From Candidatus Cloacimonadota bacterium (GTDB lineage: Bacteria > Cloacimonadota > Cloacimonadia > Cloacimonadales > WRIO01): DNA of 37,056 nt. Below the pieces are notes generated by a model, which saw nothing but the letters and a program-made list of their open reading frames with translations, had not been told where the DNA came from and ran no database searches. Shown here piece by piece: positions 25,827 to 33,865 of the stretch. Location of the stretch: NCBI GenBank assembly GCA_020532185.1, contig JAJBBH010000091.1, forward strand, positions 1-37,056, in the 5' to 3' direction. Within the stretch, counting starts at the first letter, position 1. Every line of letters starts with the position of its first letter. The position numbers and the translations under genes are program-made.

Positions 25827-26558
25827 AGTTATTGTGCCAGAATACAAGGTTAAAAGCTTATTGTTCTCAATAAGTAAGCCTCCATCGCTATTTATACCTC
25901 GACATTTACCCATGTATTTATTATTGTTATTTATAACCTCGACATATTTGTTATCAAGGATATGATTAGCGTTAAATTCATTTAAAAAAGGCTCTAAATT
26001 ATCTTTTTGATACATATCTATATTGCCAAAAAATCGCTCTAAAAACTGCTCTAAAATGAGCTGACTAGAGACAGTCATACCAATCATTTCAGACAATGAA
26101 ATTGCTTTGTAATTATTGTTGATCTCAGAAATCTTATTATTCGTATTTAACCCAATGCCTATTGAGTGATATTTTAATAAAGCATTGTAGTTTGCGATAA
26201 TCCCGCAGCATTTGCTTGTCCCAATTAATATATCATTTGGCCATTTTATAGATAAATCATCTAATAAAAACAAGGATTTTAAAGTACGCAACATCATTAA
26301 ACCTGTATAAAGCATAAGGCTCGGAGCTAATGAATAATTATATAATGCGAGTGTAAACCATAAACCTCCATAGTTAGAAGTCCACACGTTACCTTTTCTT
26401 CCTCTCCCTTTCGTTTGTGTCTCTGCCACAACAAGGAAGTTATTTTTTAAATCTTTTTCTTTTATTATTTCTTCAGCCATATCCATAGTTGAACCAACTT
26501 CTGAGTATGAATAGATAGAATGAACAAACGGAATATTCTTTATTAGTAGATTAGACAT
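25815..26558 (-). CDS. birA: Biotin-[acetyl-CoA-carboxylase] ligase
   Basis: Activates biotin to biotinyl-AMP and attaches it to the carrier-protein lysine. 247 residues, without the N-terminal DNA-binding domain of E. coli BirA, so it is a ligase only. Motifs: 'TKGRGRKGNVWTSNYGGLWF' (biotinyl-AMP loop), 'IKWPNDILIGTSKCCGII' and 'IGIGLNTNN'. The start lies inside the end of queA (16-base overlap), and its 3' end overlaps the 3' end of the convergent hybrid kinase gene by 12 bases. It is the last gene of a six-gene leftward operon. Confidence 0.94.
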   Translation of the reverse strand: MSNLLIKNIPFVHSIYSYSEVGSTMDMAEEIIKEKDLKNNFLVVAETQTKGRGRKGNVWTSNYGGLWFTLALYNYSLAPSLMLYTGLMMLRTLKSLFLLDDLSIKWPNDILIGTSKCCGIIANYNALLKYHSIGIGLNTNNKISEINNNYKAISLSEMIGMTVSSQLILEQFLERFFGNIDMYQKDNLEPFLNEFNANHILDNKYVEVINNNNKYMGKCRGINSDGGLLIENNKLLTLYSGTITLFS

Positions 26559-27604
26559 GCATCACCATAGCTAAAAAATCGATATTTATTATCAACAGCT
26601 TCTTTGTAAGCCTGCATGATTAAATCATAGCCAGCGAAAGCCGATACAAGCATCATTAGGGTTGATTCTGGCATATGAAAATTTGTAATAAGAGCATCTG
26701 CTATTTGTATTTCTTTGCCAGGATAAATAAATATATCTGTCCATTTTGAACCATAGCTTACTCTTTTATTTTCAGCAAAGCTTTCAAGTGTCCTGACGGT
26801 AGTTGTCCCAACTGCAATTACTCGCCTTTGCTCATCCTTTGCATGGTTTATTATATCAGCTACATCATTACTAATTGTTGCAAATTCACTATGCATCTTG
26901 TGCAATAAAATATTGTCCTCATGCACTGGTCTAAAAGTTCCTAAACCCACATGCAATAATAATTTTACAATAATTACTCCCTTGTCTTTTAATCTCTCTA
27001 ACATATCCAATGTAAAATGCAACCCTGCTGTGGGGGCAGCTACAGAACCATCTACATTGGCATAAACAGTTTGATATGTTTCAGAGTCTGTTTCAGATGC
27101 ATTTCGATTTATATATGGAGGCAAAGGTATCTTCCCTATCTTTTTGAATTCGTCCATTAAAACTCTTTGGTTAACTTCATTATTCTCAAATCCATTTAAA
27201 GAAAATCTGATCACGCGTGCACCTTCTTCCGCATAACGAACTACTTTGGCGGATAATTCTTCTGAAAACTTTATTATAGTATCAAGTTTAACTTTTCTAC
27301 CAGGTTTAACCAGACAAGTCCACTCATTTGAATTGATTGGATTTAGTAAAAATACCTCTATCATAGCACCTGATAGTTTGTAACCAAATAACCTTGCGGG
27401 TATTACTCTACTCGAATTCAAAACCAACACATCACCTTTTTTAAAAAAATCAACTATATCAGAAAAAACTAAATGCTCGATAGAATTTGAGTTTTTATTT
27501 ATTTTTAACAACCTGGAACACGAACGATTAGCTGTTGGATATTGAGCAATCAATTCTTGTGGTAAATTGTAAAAATAGCTTTTTTTGTATAATAAATCTA
27601 TCAT
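26543..27604 (-). CDS. queA: S-adenosylmethionine:tRNA ribosyltransferase-isomerase
   Basis: Transfers and isomerises the ribosyl part of SAM onto preQ1-modified tRNA to form epoxyqueuosine, in queuosine synthesis. 353 residues, full length. Motifs: 'YNLPQELIAQYPTANR', 'DVLVLNSSRVIPARLFG', 'APTAGLHFT', 'GLGTFRPV', 'MHSEFATIS' and 'AVGTTTVRTLESFA'. The start overlaps the upstream stop (ATGA), and the stop lies inside birA. No tgt or other queuosine gene is in the window. Confidence 0.96.
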   Translation of the reverse strand: MIDLLYKKSYFYNLPQELIAQYPTANRSCSRLLKINKNSNSIEHLVFSDIVDFFKKGDVLVLNSSRVIPARLFGYKLSGAMIEVFLLNPINSNEWTCLVKPGRKVKLDTIIKFSEELSAKVVRYAEEGARVIRFSLNGFENNEVNQRVLMDEFKKIGKIPLPPYINRNASETDSETYQTVYANVDGSVAAPTAGLHFTLDMLERLKDKGVIIVKLLLHVGLGTFRPVHEDNILLHKMHSEFATISNDVADIINHAKDEQRRVIAVGTTTVRTLESFAENKRVSYGSKWTDIFIYPGKEIQIADALITNFHMPESTLMMLVSAFAGYDLIMQAYKEAVDNKYRFFSYGDACLIY

Positions 27605-28350
27605 TTTGTTTGTAATTTTACGTTTTCAGCTTTAACAAGAACGGCTTTAAAACTACCAAATATCACTTTACTTTCTAATAAAACAGGTATTTTCTCATCA
27701 TCATCTGTCAGCCAAATATATATATTGCCTGATTGCTTGAATATTGACTCTCCAATTAAATCTGGCTGAATTTTCAAACAATCAATTTCACCAAAAATCG
27801 TTTTAATCTTTTCTCTTTGTAAAACACATACTAAAGCATTATAACTTTTCCCATCAGTTGTAACGCTAATTTGCAAAGTATCTCCTACATTCAAGTCATG
27901 TTGTCGAGTATAATAAAATGCTGAAAAAATATCTTGTGTATTTTTTGGTATAGTGAACTTTTCCTCATAAAACTTTTTTTCTTTAAAACTATATTTTGCA
28001 TATATCGTATATCCAGCGTTGGGATAGTATGTATGTGTTCTTTTTTGTTTATATTTCCCTTCATGTAGATTCTTGCTAAATACATAAGATACATGCCTTT
28101 CTTTATCCCATATTGAATTAATTTTGTCACGAACTTTATAAAAATTATCAAAAAAACTATTAGTACTTGCATTTGAACTAATTTCCCACACAGGCCTGCC
28201 ATTATAAGTTGTTTCGTGTAATTCTAAACTTGCATGCCCAGCTGTTATGAACCCATATTTTATATCAAATGACAATTTTTCGTCATTTTGAAATGCTTGC
28301 AAAATTGGAGATAAAACTAACATAGCAATAATTAATACTTTAGTTTTCAT
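27601..28350 (-). CDS. DUF3108 domain exported protein
   Basis: A 249-residue protein with a signal peptide (about 1-19, ending ILQAF) and one DUF3108 domain: 'EKLSFDIKYGFITAGHASLE', 'FDNFYKVRDKINSIWDKE', 'IPKNTQDIFSAFYYTRQ' and 'NIYIWLTDDDEKIPVLLES'. Members are periplasmic or outer-membrane-associated beta-rich proteins of unknown function. AGGAGG lies seven bases before the ATG, inside the end of the SDR gene, and the stop overlaps the queA start, so it is tightly embedded in the operon. Confidence 0.88.
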   Translation of the reverse strand: MKTKVLIIAMLVLSPILQAFQNDEKLSFDIKYGFITAGHASLELHETTYNGRPVWEISSNASTNSFFDNFYKVRDKINSIWDKERHVSYVFSKNLHEGKYKQKRTHTYYPNAGYTIYAKYSFKEKKFYEEKFTIPKNTQDIFSAFYYTRQHDLNVGDTLQISVTTDGKSYNALVCVLQREKIKTIFGEIDCLKIQPDLIGESIFKQSGNIYIWLTDDDEKIPVLLESKVIFGSFKAVLVKAENVKLQTK

Positions 28351-29081
28351 AAAGATCCTCCTGTAATAAAAATCTCTTCGCCAGTGATATAGCTATTTTT
28401 AAATAGGAGAAAATCAATTGTATGATAAATATCCTCAAAGTTGGCAACTCTTCCCAAAGGGATTTTTTCGCTTTGTTGCATGTAATATTCTTCACGAAAC
28501 TTACGATATTCGGGCGAAAATTGACTGTTGTCGATCTGCACGGGTCCCGGTGAAACAACATTTATAAAAATATTATTCTCTGCTTCTTCTATAGCAATAG
28601 AGCGAGCTATACTGCTGACGGCAGCCTTAGTTGCAGCATATACGGAACCGTTTTTCAAGCCAATTCTGCTAACATTAGAGCCAAACAAAACAATTCTTGC
28701 CCCGTTCTTTTTTCTTAAAAAGGGAATCAATATATTTAAAGAGTAACACAGACCATTGAAATTAGTGTTTATAATCGAATCTATAAGCTTACTATCAGAT
28801 TCTGCAAGCTTTTGAAAGTCTTTACTACGCTCAGTTGAGCAAAAAATTACTGCATCAGGAATGTCTTTTTTTTCAGAAAATAGCTTTGTAAAACTATCTT
28901 TAATATCAGTATAGTTACAAATATCAAACTGTATGGTTTTTACGCCATTTCCTTCAATAAGGCTTTTTATTCTCTCCTGGTTACGATGATAATGCAATAT
29001 TAATTCATGATCATTATAAAACTGTTTTGCTAAAAATGCTCCTATATTACTGTTTGCTCCGATTATTAGAATCTTTTTCAT
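28347..29081 (-). CDS. Short-chain dehydrogenase/reductase (FabG-like)
   Basis: A 244-residue classical SDR. The cofactor motif is 'LIIGANSNIGAFLAKQF' (a GxxxxIG variant, lacking the usual final Gly of TGxxxGIG). The NNAG-equivalent region reads 'IFCSTERS'. The catalytic set is visible as Asn in 'INTNFNG', Ser in 'VLFGSNVSRIG' and Tyr/Lys in 'YAATKAA'. The C-terminal 'YITGEEIFITGGSL' is standard. It could be a 3-oxoacyl-ACP reductase, but the altered NAG region and lack of other fatty-acid genes leave the substrate open. Overlaps coaBC and DUF3108 genes by four bases each. Confidence 0.88.
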   Translation of the reverse strand: MKKILIIGANSNIGAFLAKQFYNDHELILHYHRNQERIKSLIEGNGVKTIQFDICNYTDIKDSFTKLFSEKKDIPDAVIFCSTERSKDFQKLAESDSKLIDSIINTNFNGLCYSLNILIPFLRKKNGARIVLFGSNVSRIGLKNGSVYAATKAAVSSIARSIAIEEAENNIFINVVSPGPVQIDNSQFSPEYRKFREEYYMQQSEKIPLGRVANFEDIYHTIDFLLFKNSYITGEEIFITGGSL

Positions 29082-30256
29082 ACAATTATCTCACTTAATA
29101 GTTGGCAGGCAGTGGCTAATTTGGGACCCTTTATTTGTTTCTCATTATTTTTTGAAATAAGAGTTAGCTCAGTATCTTCCTTTCCACTTGTATATAAGGA
29201 ATTAGCAACGATATATGAGCAATTCTTTTTAATTAATTTGGCTTTTGCATTTGCAATAATATTCTCAGATTCGGCTGCAAAGCCCACTAATACCTGCTCA
29301 TCTGTTTTCTTTTGCCCTAACTCATACAATATGTCTTTTGTTCGTACCAGATTTAGAGTTAAATCATCACCTTTTTTTAATTTTTCGGTGAATGGTTTTT
29401 CTATAGTATAGTCAGCAACAGCAGCACACATAATGATAATATCATGTTCACTTTCCAAATCCATTACAGAATTATACATTTCTACGGCTGTTTCAGCACT
29501 ATGTGCATCAATATAATAAGGTATTTTTTCACTGACTTTACTATAAATTAATGTGACTTTTGCACCCATCAAATAGGCAACTTTAGCTAATGATATACCC
29601 ATCTTACCAGAAGATCTATTAGAGATAAATCGCATAGGATCGATCTTTTCTACACTTGCTCCCGCAGTTACCAATATTCTTTTACCATGAAAAGTTTTGC
29701 TTGGTGTATCTCCAACATAAAAAAAAGAATAAACATTAATAGCATCAAGAATATCTTTTGGGTCTGGGAATCTGCCTTTGCCACTATACCCACATGCTAA
29801 ATGCCCAGTATCTGGCTCTAAAACAATATACCCTAAATCTTTTAATATATGCAAATTCCGCTGTACAGCTTTATTTTCATACATAAAAACATTCATTGTT
29901 GGCACAATTATCTTTGTTGCTTTTCCTGCCAAAATACTTGTTGATAATAAATCATCAGCAACACCACTTGCGATTTTACCGATGATATTAGCAGTTGCTG
30001 GTGCAATTATAAAGATATCTGCCCAATCAGCTAAAGATATGTGTTCAATTGGTTTGTTTTCATCAAACATAGAATAAGAGACAGTCTCGCCACTTATCGA
30101 CTTAAAAGTCATCGGGCTTATAAACTCCATAGCACTTTTAGTCATGATGGTTTTTACTATTGCTCCTTCTTTCCTTAATAAACTGATTAATTCAAGCGAT
30201 TTATAAACAGCAATACCACCACTTACACCTAATAAAACATGTTTCCCTTTTAGCAT
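29078..30256 (-). CDS. coaBC: Bifunctional phosphopantothenoylcysteine decarboxylase / phosphopantothenate-cysteine ligase
   Basis: Two steps of coenzyme A synthesis in one 392-residue protein. The N-terminal CoaC flavoprotein domain has 'LLGVSGGIAVYKSLELISLL', catalytic His in 'IEHISLADWAD', the Asn in 'TMNVFMYENKAVQRN' and Cys in 'HLACGYSGKGR'. The CoaB domain starts near residue 186 with 'KRILVTAGASVEKIDPMRFI' and 'SNRSSGKMGISLA', and contains 'AAVADY'. AGAGGA precedes the ATG. Second gene of the leftward operon. Confidence 0.95.
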   Translation of the reverse strand: MLKGKHVLLGVSGGIAVYKSLELISLLRKEGAIVKTIMTKSAMEFISPMTFKSISGETVSYSMFDENKPIEHISLADWADIFIIAPATANIIGKIASGVADDLLSTSILAGKATKIIVPTMNVFMYENKAVQRNLHILKDLGYIVLEPDTGHLACGYSGKGRFPDPKDILDAINVYSFFYVGDTPSKTFHGKRILVTAGASVEKIDPMRFISNRSSGKMGISLAKVAYLMGAKVTLIYSKVSEKIPYYIDAHSAETAVEMYNSVMDLESEHDIIIMCAAVADYTIEKPFTEKLKKGDDLTLNLVRTKDILYELGQKKTDEQVLVGFAAESENIIANAKAKLIKKNCSYIVANSLYTSGKEDTELTLISKNNEKQIKGPKLATACQLLSEIIV

Positions 30257-30279
30257 TTTATTCCTCTTTTAATCTCATT

Positions 30280-31554
30280 TTAAGATAAGCTTAAACTTTG
30301 CAGTACCTTTACAATCATTTCTGTTGTAAAAGAGACTGAATATTTGTTTAAATCTTGTATATTTCTTTCTAACTTATTACCTGTCCAAGACTCATAAACA
30401 CCTTTTATATATTTTGTATATCCATCTAAATCATGATAATCATACATGATCCCTGTATTAGATTCTCTAAGAATCTTTGCTGCATCTCCATCTGTTGGTC
30501 CTAAACCAAGTATTTTAGTTTGTGAGCCTAAATATTCAAACAGTTTAAAAGTTAAAATTCCCTTATTCACCTCTGCCCTATTAATAAGAAGCAGCAATAA
30601 TTCACTATTAACACACTCCTCAATTACATTTTTATGGCTTAAAAATCCAGTATTTCGAATAACAATTCTTTCTGTAAACAAATCTTTGGCAAAGTCTTCT
30701 TGCTCACCTATTACAGAAAACTCGATATTAAGATTGTCTATAACACATAATTTATCAAGTTTCATTATAAACCTAATAATTTCATCTTTTCTTGAAGCAT
30801 TCAGATTGCCAACAAATTTTATACGAAATATATTACTTGCTTTATAATTGTATGGCAAATAATCAATAGAATCGAATGCATTATGTATCACCTTTATATC
30901 TCTTCTTTTCAGAGACTTAGCTATATGTTCAGAGACAGTAATTACTGCATCTGCTTTTGTAATTACTTTGTTTTCAAAATAACGATCAATTGCTTTGATT
31001 ACAAAATTACGCTTGGCAGATTGATAATAATAGATATTCGTCCACGGGTCTCTCAAATCTACAAGCCAAGTTATGCCGTATTTTTTATTAAGATTTAACC
31101 CTATTAAATGGCTTGAATGAGGAGGACCAGTGGTAATTACAGCTTGAAAATCATTTTCTTTTATAAGTTTTTCAGCCTCACGTAATCCATATCTATTCCA
31201 TATAACACGGGCATCAGGTGCTACAAACTGAGCTCTAATATAATATATCAAACGTTTTGAAAAAGCATCATTTGTTTTTGTTTCAAGACTTCCATAGGGC
31301 AATTGTTTTTCTTTATAACCGAAAATGGATAAAATGTTTTTGAAGCTCGGTGTCTTTGTTCTAACCACATTCATTTCTTTTGGTACTTCACGCAAAAGGC
31401 TACTATCATAAAATGGGTAATCGCCATTTTCTGTTGTTATGATAGTCGGCAACCAGCCAAATTGAGATAAGTGTTTGCTTATCTTCAGCCATCTTTGCAC
31501 TCCAGCTCCCCCACAAGGAGGCCAATAATATGTAATAATAAGTACCTTTTTCAT
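30280..31554 (-). CDS. Glycosyltransferase, family 4-like
   Basis: A 424-residue GT-B enzyme. The N-terminus 'VLIITYYWPPCGGAGVQRWL' is typical of GT4-type acceptor-binding domains, and the C-terminal donor half contains 'FRIKFVGNLNASRKDE' and 'FEYLGSQTKILGLGPTDGDA'. It probably adds a sugar to a polysaccharide or lipid; donor and acceptor cannot be told. The frame is open to ATG 31602, but that overlaps the -35 box, while ATG 31554 follows AAAGGGAAAT and is preferred. First gene of the operon with coaBC, SDR, DUF3108, queA and birA; 23 bases separate it from coaBC. Confidence 0.85.
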   Translation of the reverse strand: MKKVLIITYYWPPCGGAGVQRWLKISKHLSQFGWLPTIITTENGDYPFYDSSLLREVPKEMNVVRTKTPSFKNILSIFGYKEKQLPYGSLETKTNDAFSKRLIYYIRAQFVAPDARVIWNRYGLREAEKLIKENDFQAVITTGPPHSSHLIGLNLNKKYGITWLVDLRDPWTNIYYYQSAKRNFVIKAIDRYFENKVITKADAVITVSEHIAKSLKRRDIKVIHNAFDSIDYLPYNYKASNIFRIKFVGNLNASRKDEIIRFIMKLDKLCVIDNLNIEFSVIGEQEDFAKDLFTERIVIRNTGFLSHKNVIEECVNSELLLLLINRAEVNKGILTFKLFEYLGSQTKILGLGPTDGDAAKILRESNTGIMYDYHDLDGYTKYIKGVYESWTGNKLERNIQDLNKYSVSFTTEMIVKVLQSLSLS

Positions 31555-31573
31555 ATTTCCCTTTCGTTTTGAA

Positions 31574-31602
31574 CTATTATTAAAACAAAGCAACATTGTC
31601 AA
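31574..31602 (-). promoter_or_regulatory. Promoter of the glycosyltransferase-coaBC-birA operon
   Basis: On the minus strand TTGACA (31597-31602) is followed after 17 bases by TAATAG (31574-31579). The -35 is perfect and the -10 is poor, and the distance to ATG 31554 is suitable. No other promoter-like sequence is evident within the operon. Confidence 0.5.
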
Positions 31603-31766
31603 CTTATTTTTACTGCTTTATATTTTTTGTTTTCACATTAATAATGTATTGGATGCTCCAAGCTAAGATTATAATTTGCCAACTTAGATTCATTCGATAT
31701 ATATGTTTCAAAATGCAGCAAATCTTTACCAATAGTTTACTAAAACTATTCAAATAACTTTTTTAC

Positions 31767-31805
31767 TTGACGCAAAAGCTATTATTTCTAATTTAGCATT
31801 ATAAT
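31767..31805 (+). promoter_or_regulatory. Candidate promoter of the radical SAM gene
   Basis: A perfect -10 TATAAT (31800-31805) lies 18 bases before ATG 31823, and TTGACG is at 31767-31772. Their spacing (27 bases) is too long for one promoter. TTGACG may instead pair with TAATTT 16 bases downstream, or TATAAT may act with a weak -35. Confidence 0.35.
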
Positions 31806-31822
31806 CTAATTTAGGAACGCAT

Positions 31823-32860
31823 ATGATAAAGAAAAGAAACATTCAAATAGTAAAAAACCTCATAACTCGCACTCCAAGCTTTATAATGAACAATATTCTG
31901 CTAACTTACAATTGCACACAAAGATGCTTGCAATGTAATATACCTTTTATGAAATCAGAAGTACCATTTATGGAGGAAAATGTTTTCAGGCTTGTTATTG
32001 ATCGTTTAGATGCCACAGGAGCTCAAGGAATTACCTTATCTGGAGGAGAACCAATGCTTCATCCTCAGCTTGATGAATTAGTGCGATATGCTAAAACAAA
32101 ACAATTTAAAAGAGTTCATTTATTATCAAGTTTATACGGACCTGATGATTTAGTCGATAAGACAATAGAAACAGTATTTAGACACAATTTATCGATTTCA
32201 TGCTCTTTTGATGGCTTTGGTGATACTGTAGATGAAATACGTCAAGCTAAAAATGTATCAGACACTGTAATGAAAAACATGCAAAAAATTGTATCTGAGA
32301 ATAAGAAGCGTGCAAAACCACTCAAAACTTCAGTTAACATTGTTATTTCCCAGAAAAACCTCCATCAAATTCCTGACATAATTGACTATATAGAATCAAT
32401 TGGTTGGAGTTTTAATATTGATATATATCGTTTTACATCAAAAGCACATCGTGAGAATGAAGGAATGAAAGTCACAGAAGATGACTCACTTAGAAATGCT
32501 GTAAACAGAATAATGAGCTCACCTTATCTAAAAACTCCACTCTGGCTCTATAAGGGCTATGGTGCATATCTCAACAACAATTTTAAAAAAATATGCCCTT
32601 ATATTAATTCACCGACATTGGGAAGCAAGTTTTTTATTCACCCAAACGGCGATGTTAAAGTATGCATTGGTGAACCTATAGGTAACCTTGCGAAACAAAC
32701 TCCACATGAGATTTTCAATAGCAATTTATGGAAAGAAAGGCTTTTAGAGATTAAAGAATGTGAGGGATGTTGGAATACTTGTTATACTCCAGGTGCCTCT
32801 ATTTGGAAATACTTTGACTTTGATACTATGCGACAAATGACCCGCATAAAGCCGTATTAA
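31823..32860 (+). CDS. Radical SAM protein with SPASM/twitch-like Cys-rich C-terminus
   Basis: A 345-residue radical SAM enzyme. The cluster motif is CTQRCLQC near residue 31, followed by 'ITLSGGEPMLHPQLDELV' (SAM-binding GGEP). The C-terminal region has Cys in 'KKICPYI', 'GDVKVCIGEP' and 'CEGCWNTCY', which may hold an auxiliary iron-sulfur cluster as in SPASM or twitch proteins. Such proteins modify peptides, sugars or lipids; nothing here identifies the substrate. It is transcribed alone, between a divergent operon and a convergent lysO gene five bases away. TAGGA lies six bases before the ATG. Confidence 0.87.
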   Translation: MIKKRNIQIVKNLITRTPSFIMNNILLTYNCTQRCLQCNIPFMKSEVPFMEENVFRLVIDRLDATGAQGITLSGGEPMLHPQLDELVRYAKTKQFKRVHLLSSLYGPDDLVDKTIETVFRHNLSISCSFDGFGDTVDEIRQAKNVSDTVMKNMQKIVSENKKRAKPLKTSVNIVISQKNLHQIPDIIDYIESIGWSFNIDIYRFTSKAHRENEGMKVTEDDSLRNAVNRIMSSPYLKTPLWLYKGYGAYLNNNFKKICPYINSPTLGSKFFIHPNGDVKVCIGEPIGNLAKQTPHEIFNSNLWKERLLEIKECEGCWNTCYTPGASIWKYFDFDTMRQMTRIKPY

Positions 32861-32865
32861 CTCGA

Positions 32866-33849
32866 CTAATTACTTACAAATGTTATCACTATTGGCACAA
32901 TAATAGTCAAAACAACCCCGCTAATTAAGCCAATTATAGCAAATTCACTGCCCGAACTTTGTTTTATAAAGGGCAATGTTGTATCCATAGCTGTTGCACC
33001 CCCCGTTCCGATGGGAGAAAGCTTTCCCAAGAGTTTGACAAGTATTGGTGCAAACATCATAGTAACAAACTCTCTTAACAAATTGGCAAATAGTGCTATA
33101 ATTCCTATAAACTCACCAAAATTTTGCCCACAAATAAGAGCTGATATACTATAATAGCCCATTCCAGAACTTACAGCTATCGCTTGCTTAACATCAATTG
33201 TTTTTGCAAGAGCACCTATTAATGCTCCCATTAGCATAGAGCCTATTAGAGCAATAAAAGGTATTAACAGTGCAAATATATGGTATTTTTTGATAAGCAG
33301 AAATATATTTATCTTTCCAATGCCTATTCCTGTAAAAAATATTAACGAATATAGAGAAATATCAGATGCCTTGTCAATCCAAATATATTCCGTTTTGAGG
33401 AAAAATAATGTGACTAAAAAGCCAAGCAAAAAAGCTGTTAATGGATAAAACATCTTATGCTTATTCTCTTGTTTTGGCATATTATCTTGAGATTTATTGT
33501 TTAATATGCTATCGGAAACATTTGCTGACTTATGGGGTTTTTCGTTGTATATGAGTTCTAAATGAGACCAAAGAATCTTCTTATTTTTATTAAGGTAGAT
33601 ATTAACTGGAATCAATGCCAAAGCACTACCCAACATACCAGCAAAGCTTAGAATAATTGATATTGCACCTAATTCTTTGAAACTCGTAAATAGCTCTTGT
33701 TTAAATGCTGTTGACAATCCTAAAAAGAATAATAGAAAATAAACAGATATTGTGGATAAAACATTGGCAATATCATGAAATACAGCTTGTTTTTTCCACA
33801 AAGACCCAACAATCATGCCAGCAATAATTGCAATAATTATGAAGTGCAT
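32866..33849 (-). CDS. lysO: LysO-family lysine exporter (DUF340)
   Basis: A 327-residue membrane protein with about eight hydrophobic segments in two halves split by a polar linker (about 100-135), the Lys_export arrangement. The C-terminal half carries the family motifs 'AIAVSSGMGYYSISALI', 'REFVTMMFAPILVKLLG' and 'PIGTGGATAMDTTLPFI', the last holding conserved acidic and Thr residues. E. coli LysO (YbjE) exports L-lysine; substrate here is by homology. Last gene of the leftward operon, 16 bases after cysS; its end faces the radical SAM gene with five bases between stops and no terminator visible. Confidence 0.88.
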   Translation of the reverse strand: MHFIIIAIIAGMIVGSLWKKQAVFHDIANVLSTISVYFLLFFLGLSTAFKQELFTSFKELGAISIILSFAGMLGSALALIPVNIYLNKNKKILWSHLELIYNEKPHKSANVSDSILNNKSQDNMPKQENKHKMFYPLTAFLLGFLVTLFFLKTEYIWIDKASDISLYSLIFFTGIGIGKINIFLLIKKYHIFALLIPFIALIGSMLMGALIGALAKTIDVKQAIAVSSGMGYYSISALICGQNFGEFIGIIALFANLLREFVTMMFAPILVKLLGKLSPIGTGGATAMDTTLPFIKQSSGSEFAIIGLISGVVLTIIVPIVITFVSN

Positions 33850-33865
33850 TATAACACCTTATTTG

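Noticed and set aside
31644-31757. 37-codon ORF between the divergent promoter and the radical SAM gene, considered as a precursor peptide
   Set aside because: No ribosome-binding site, no leader/core pattern; composition (Ile, Leu, Lys, Phe rich) is what AT-rich non-coding DNA gives by chance.
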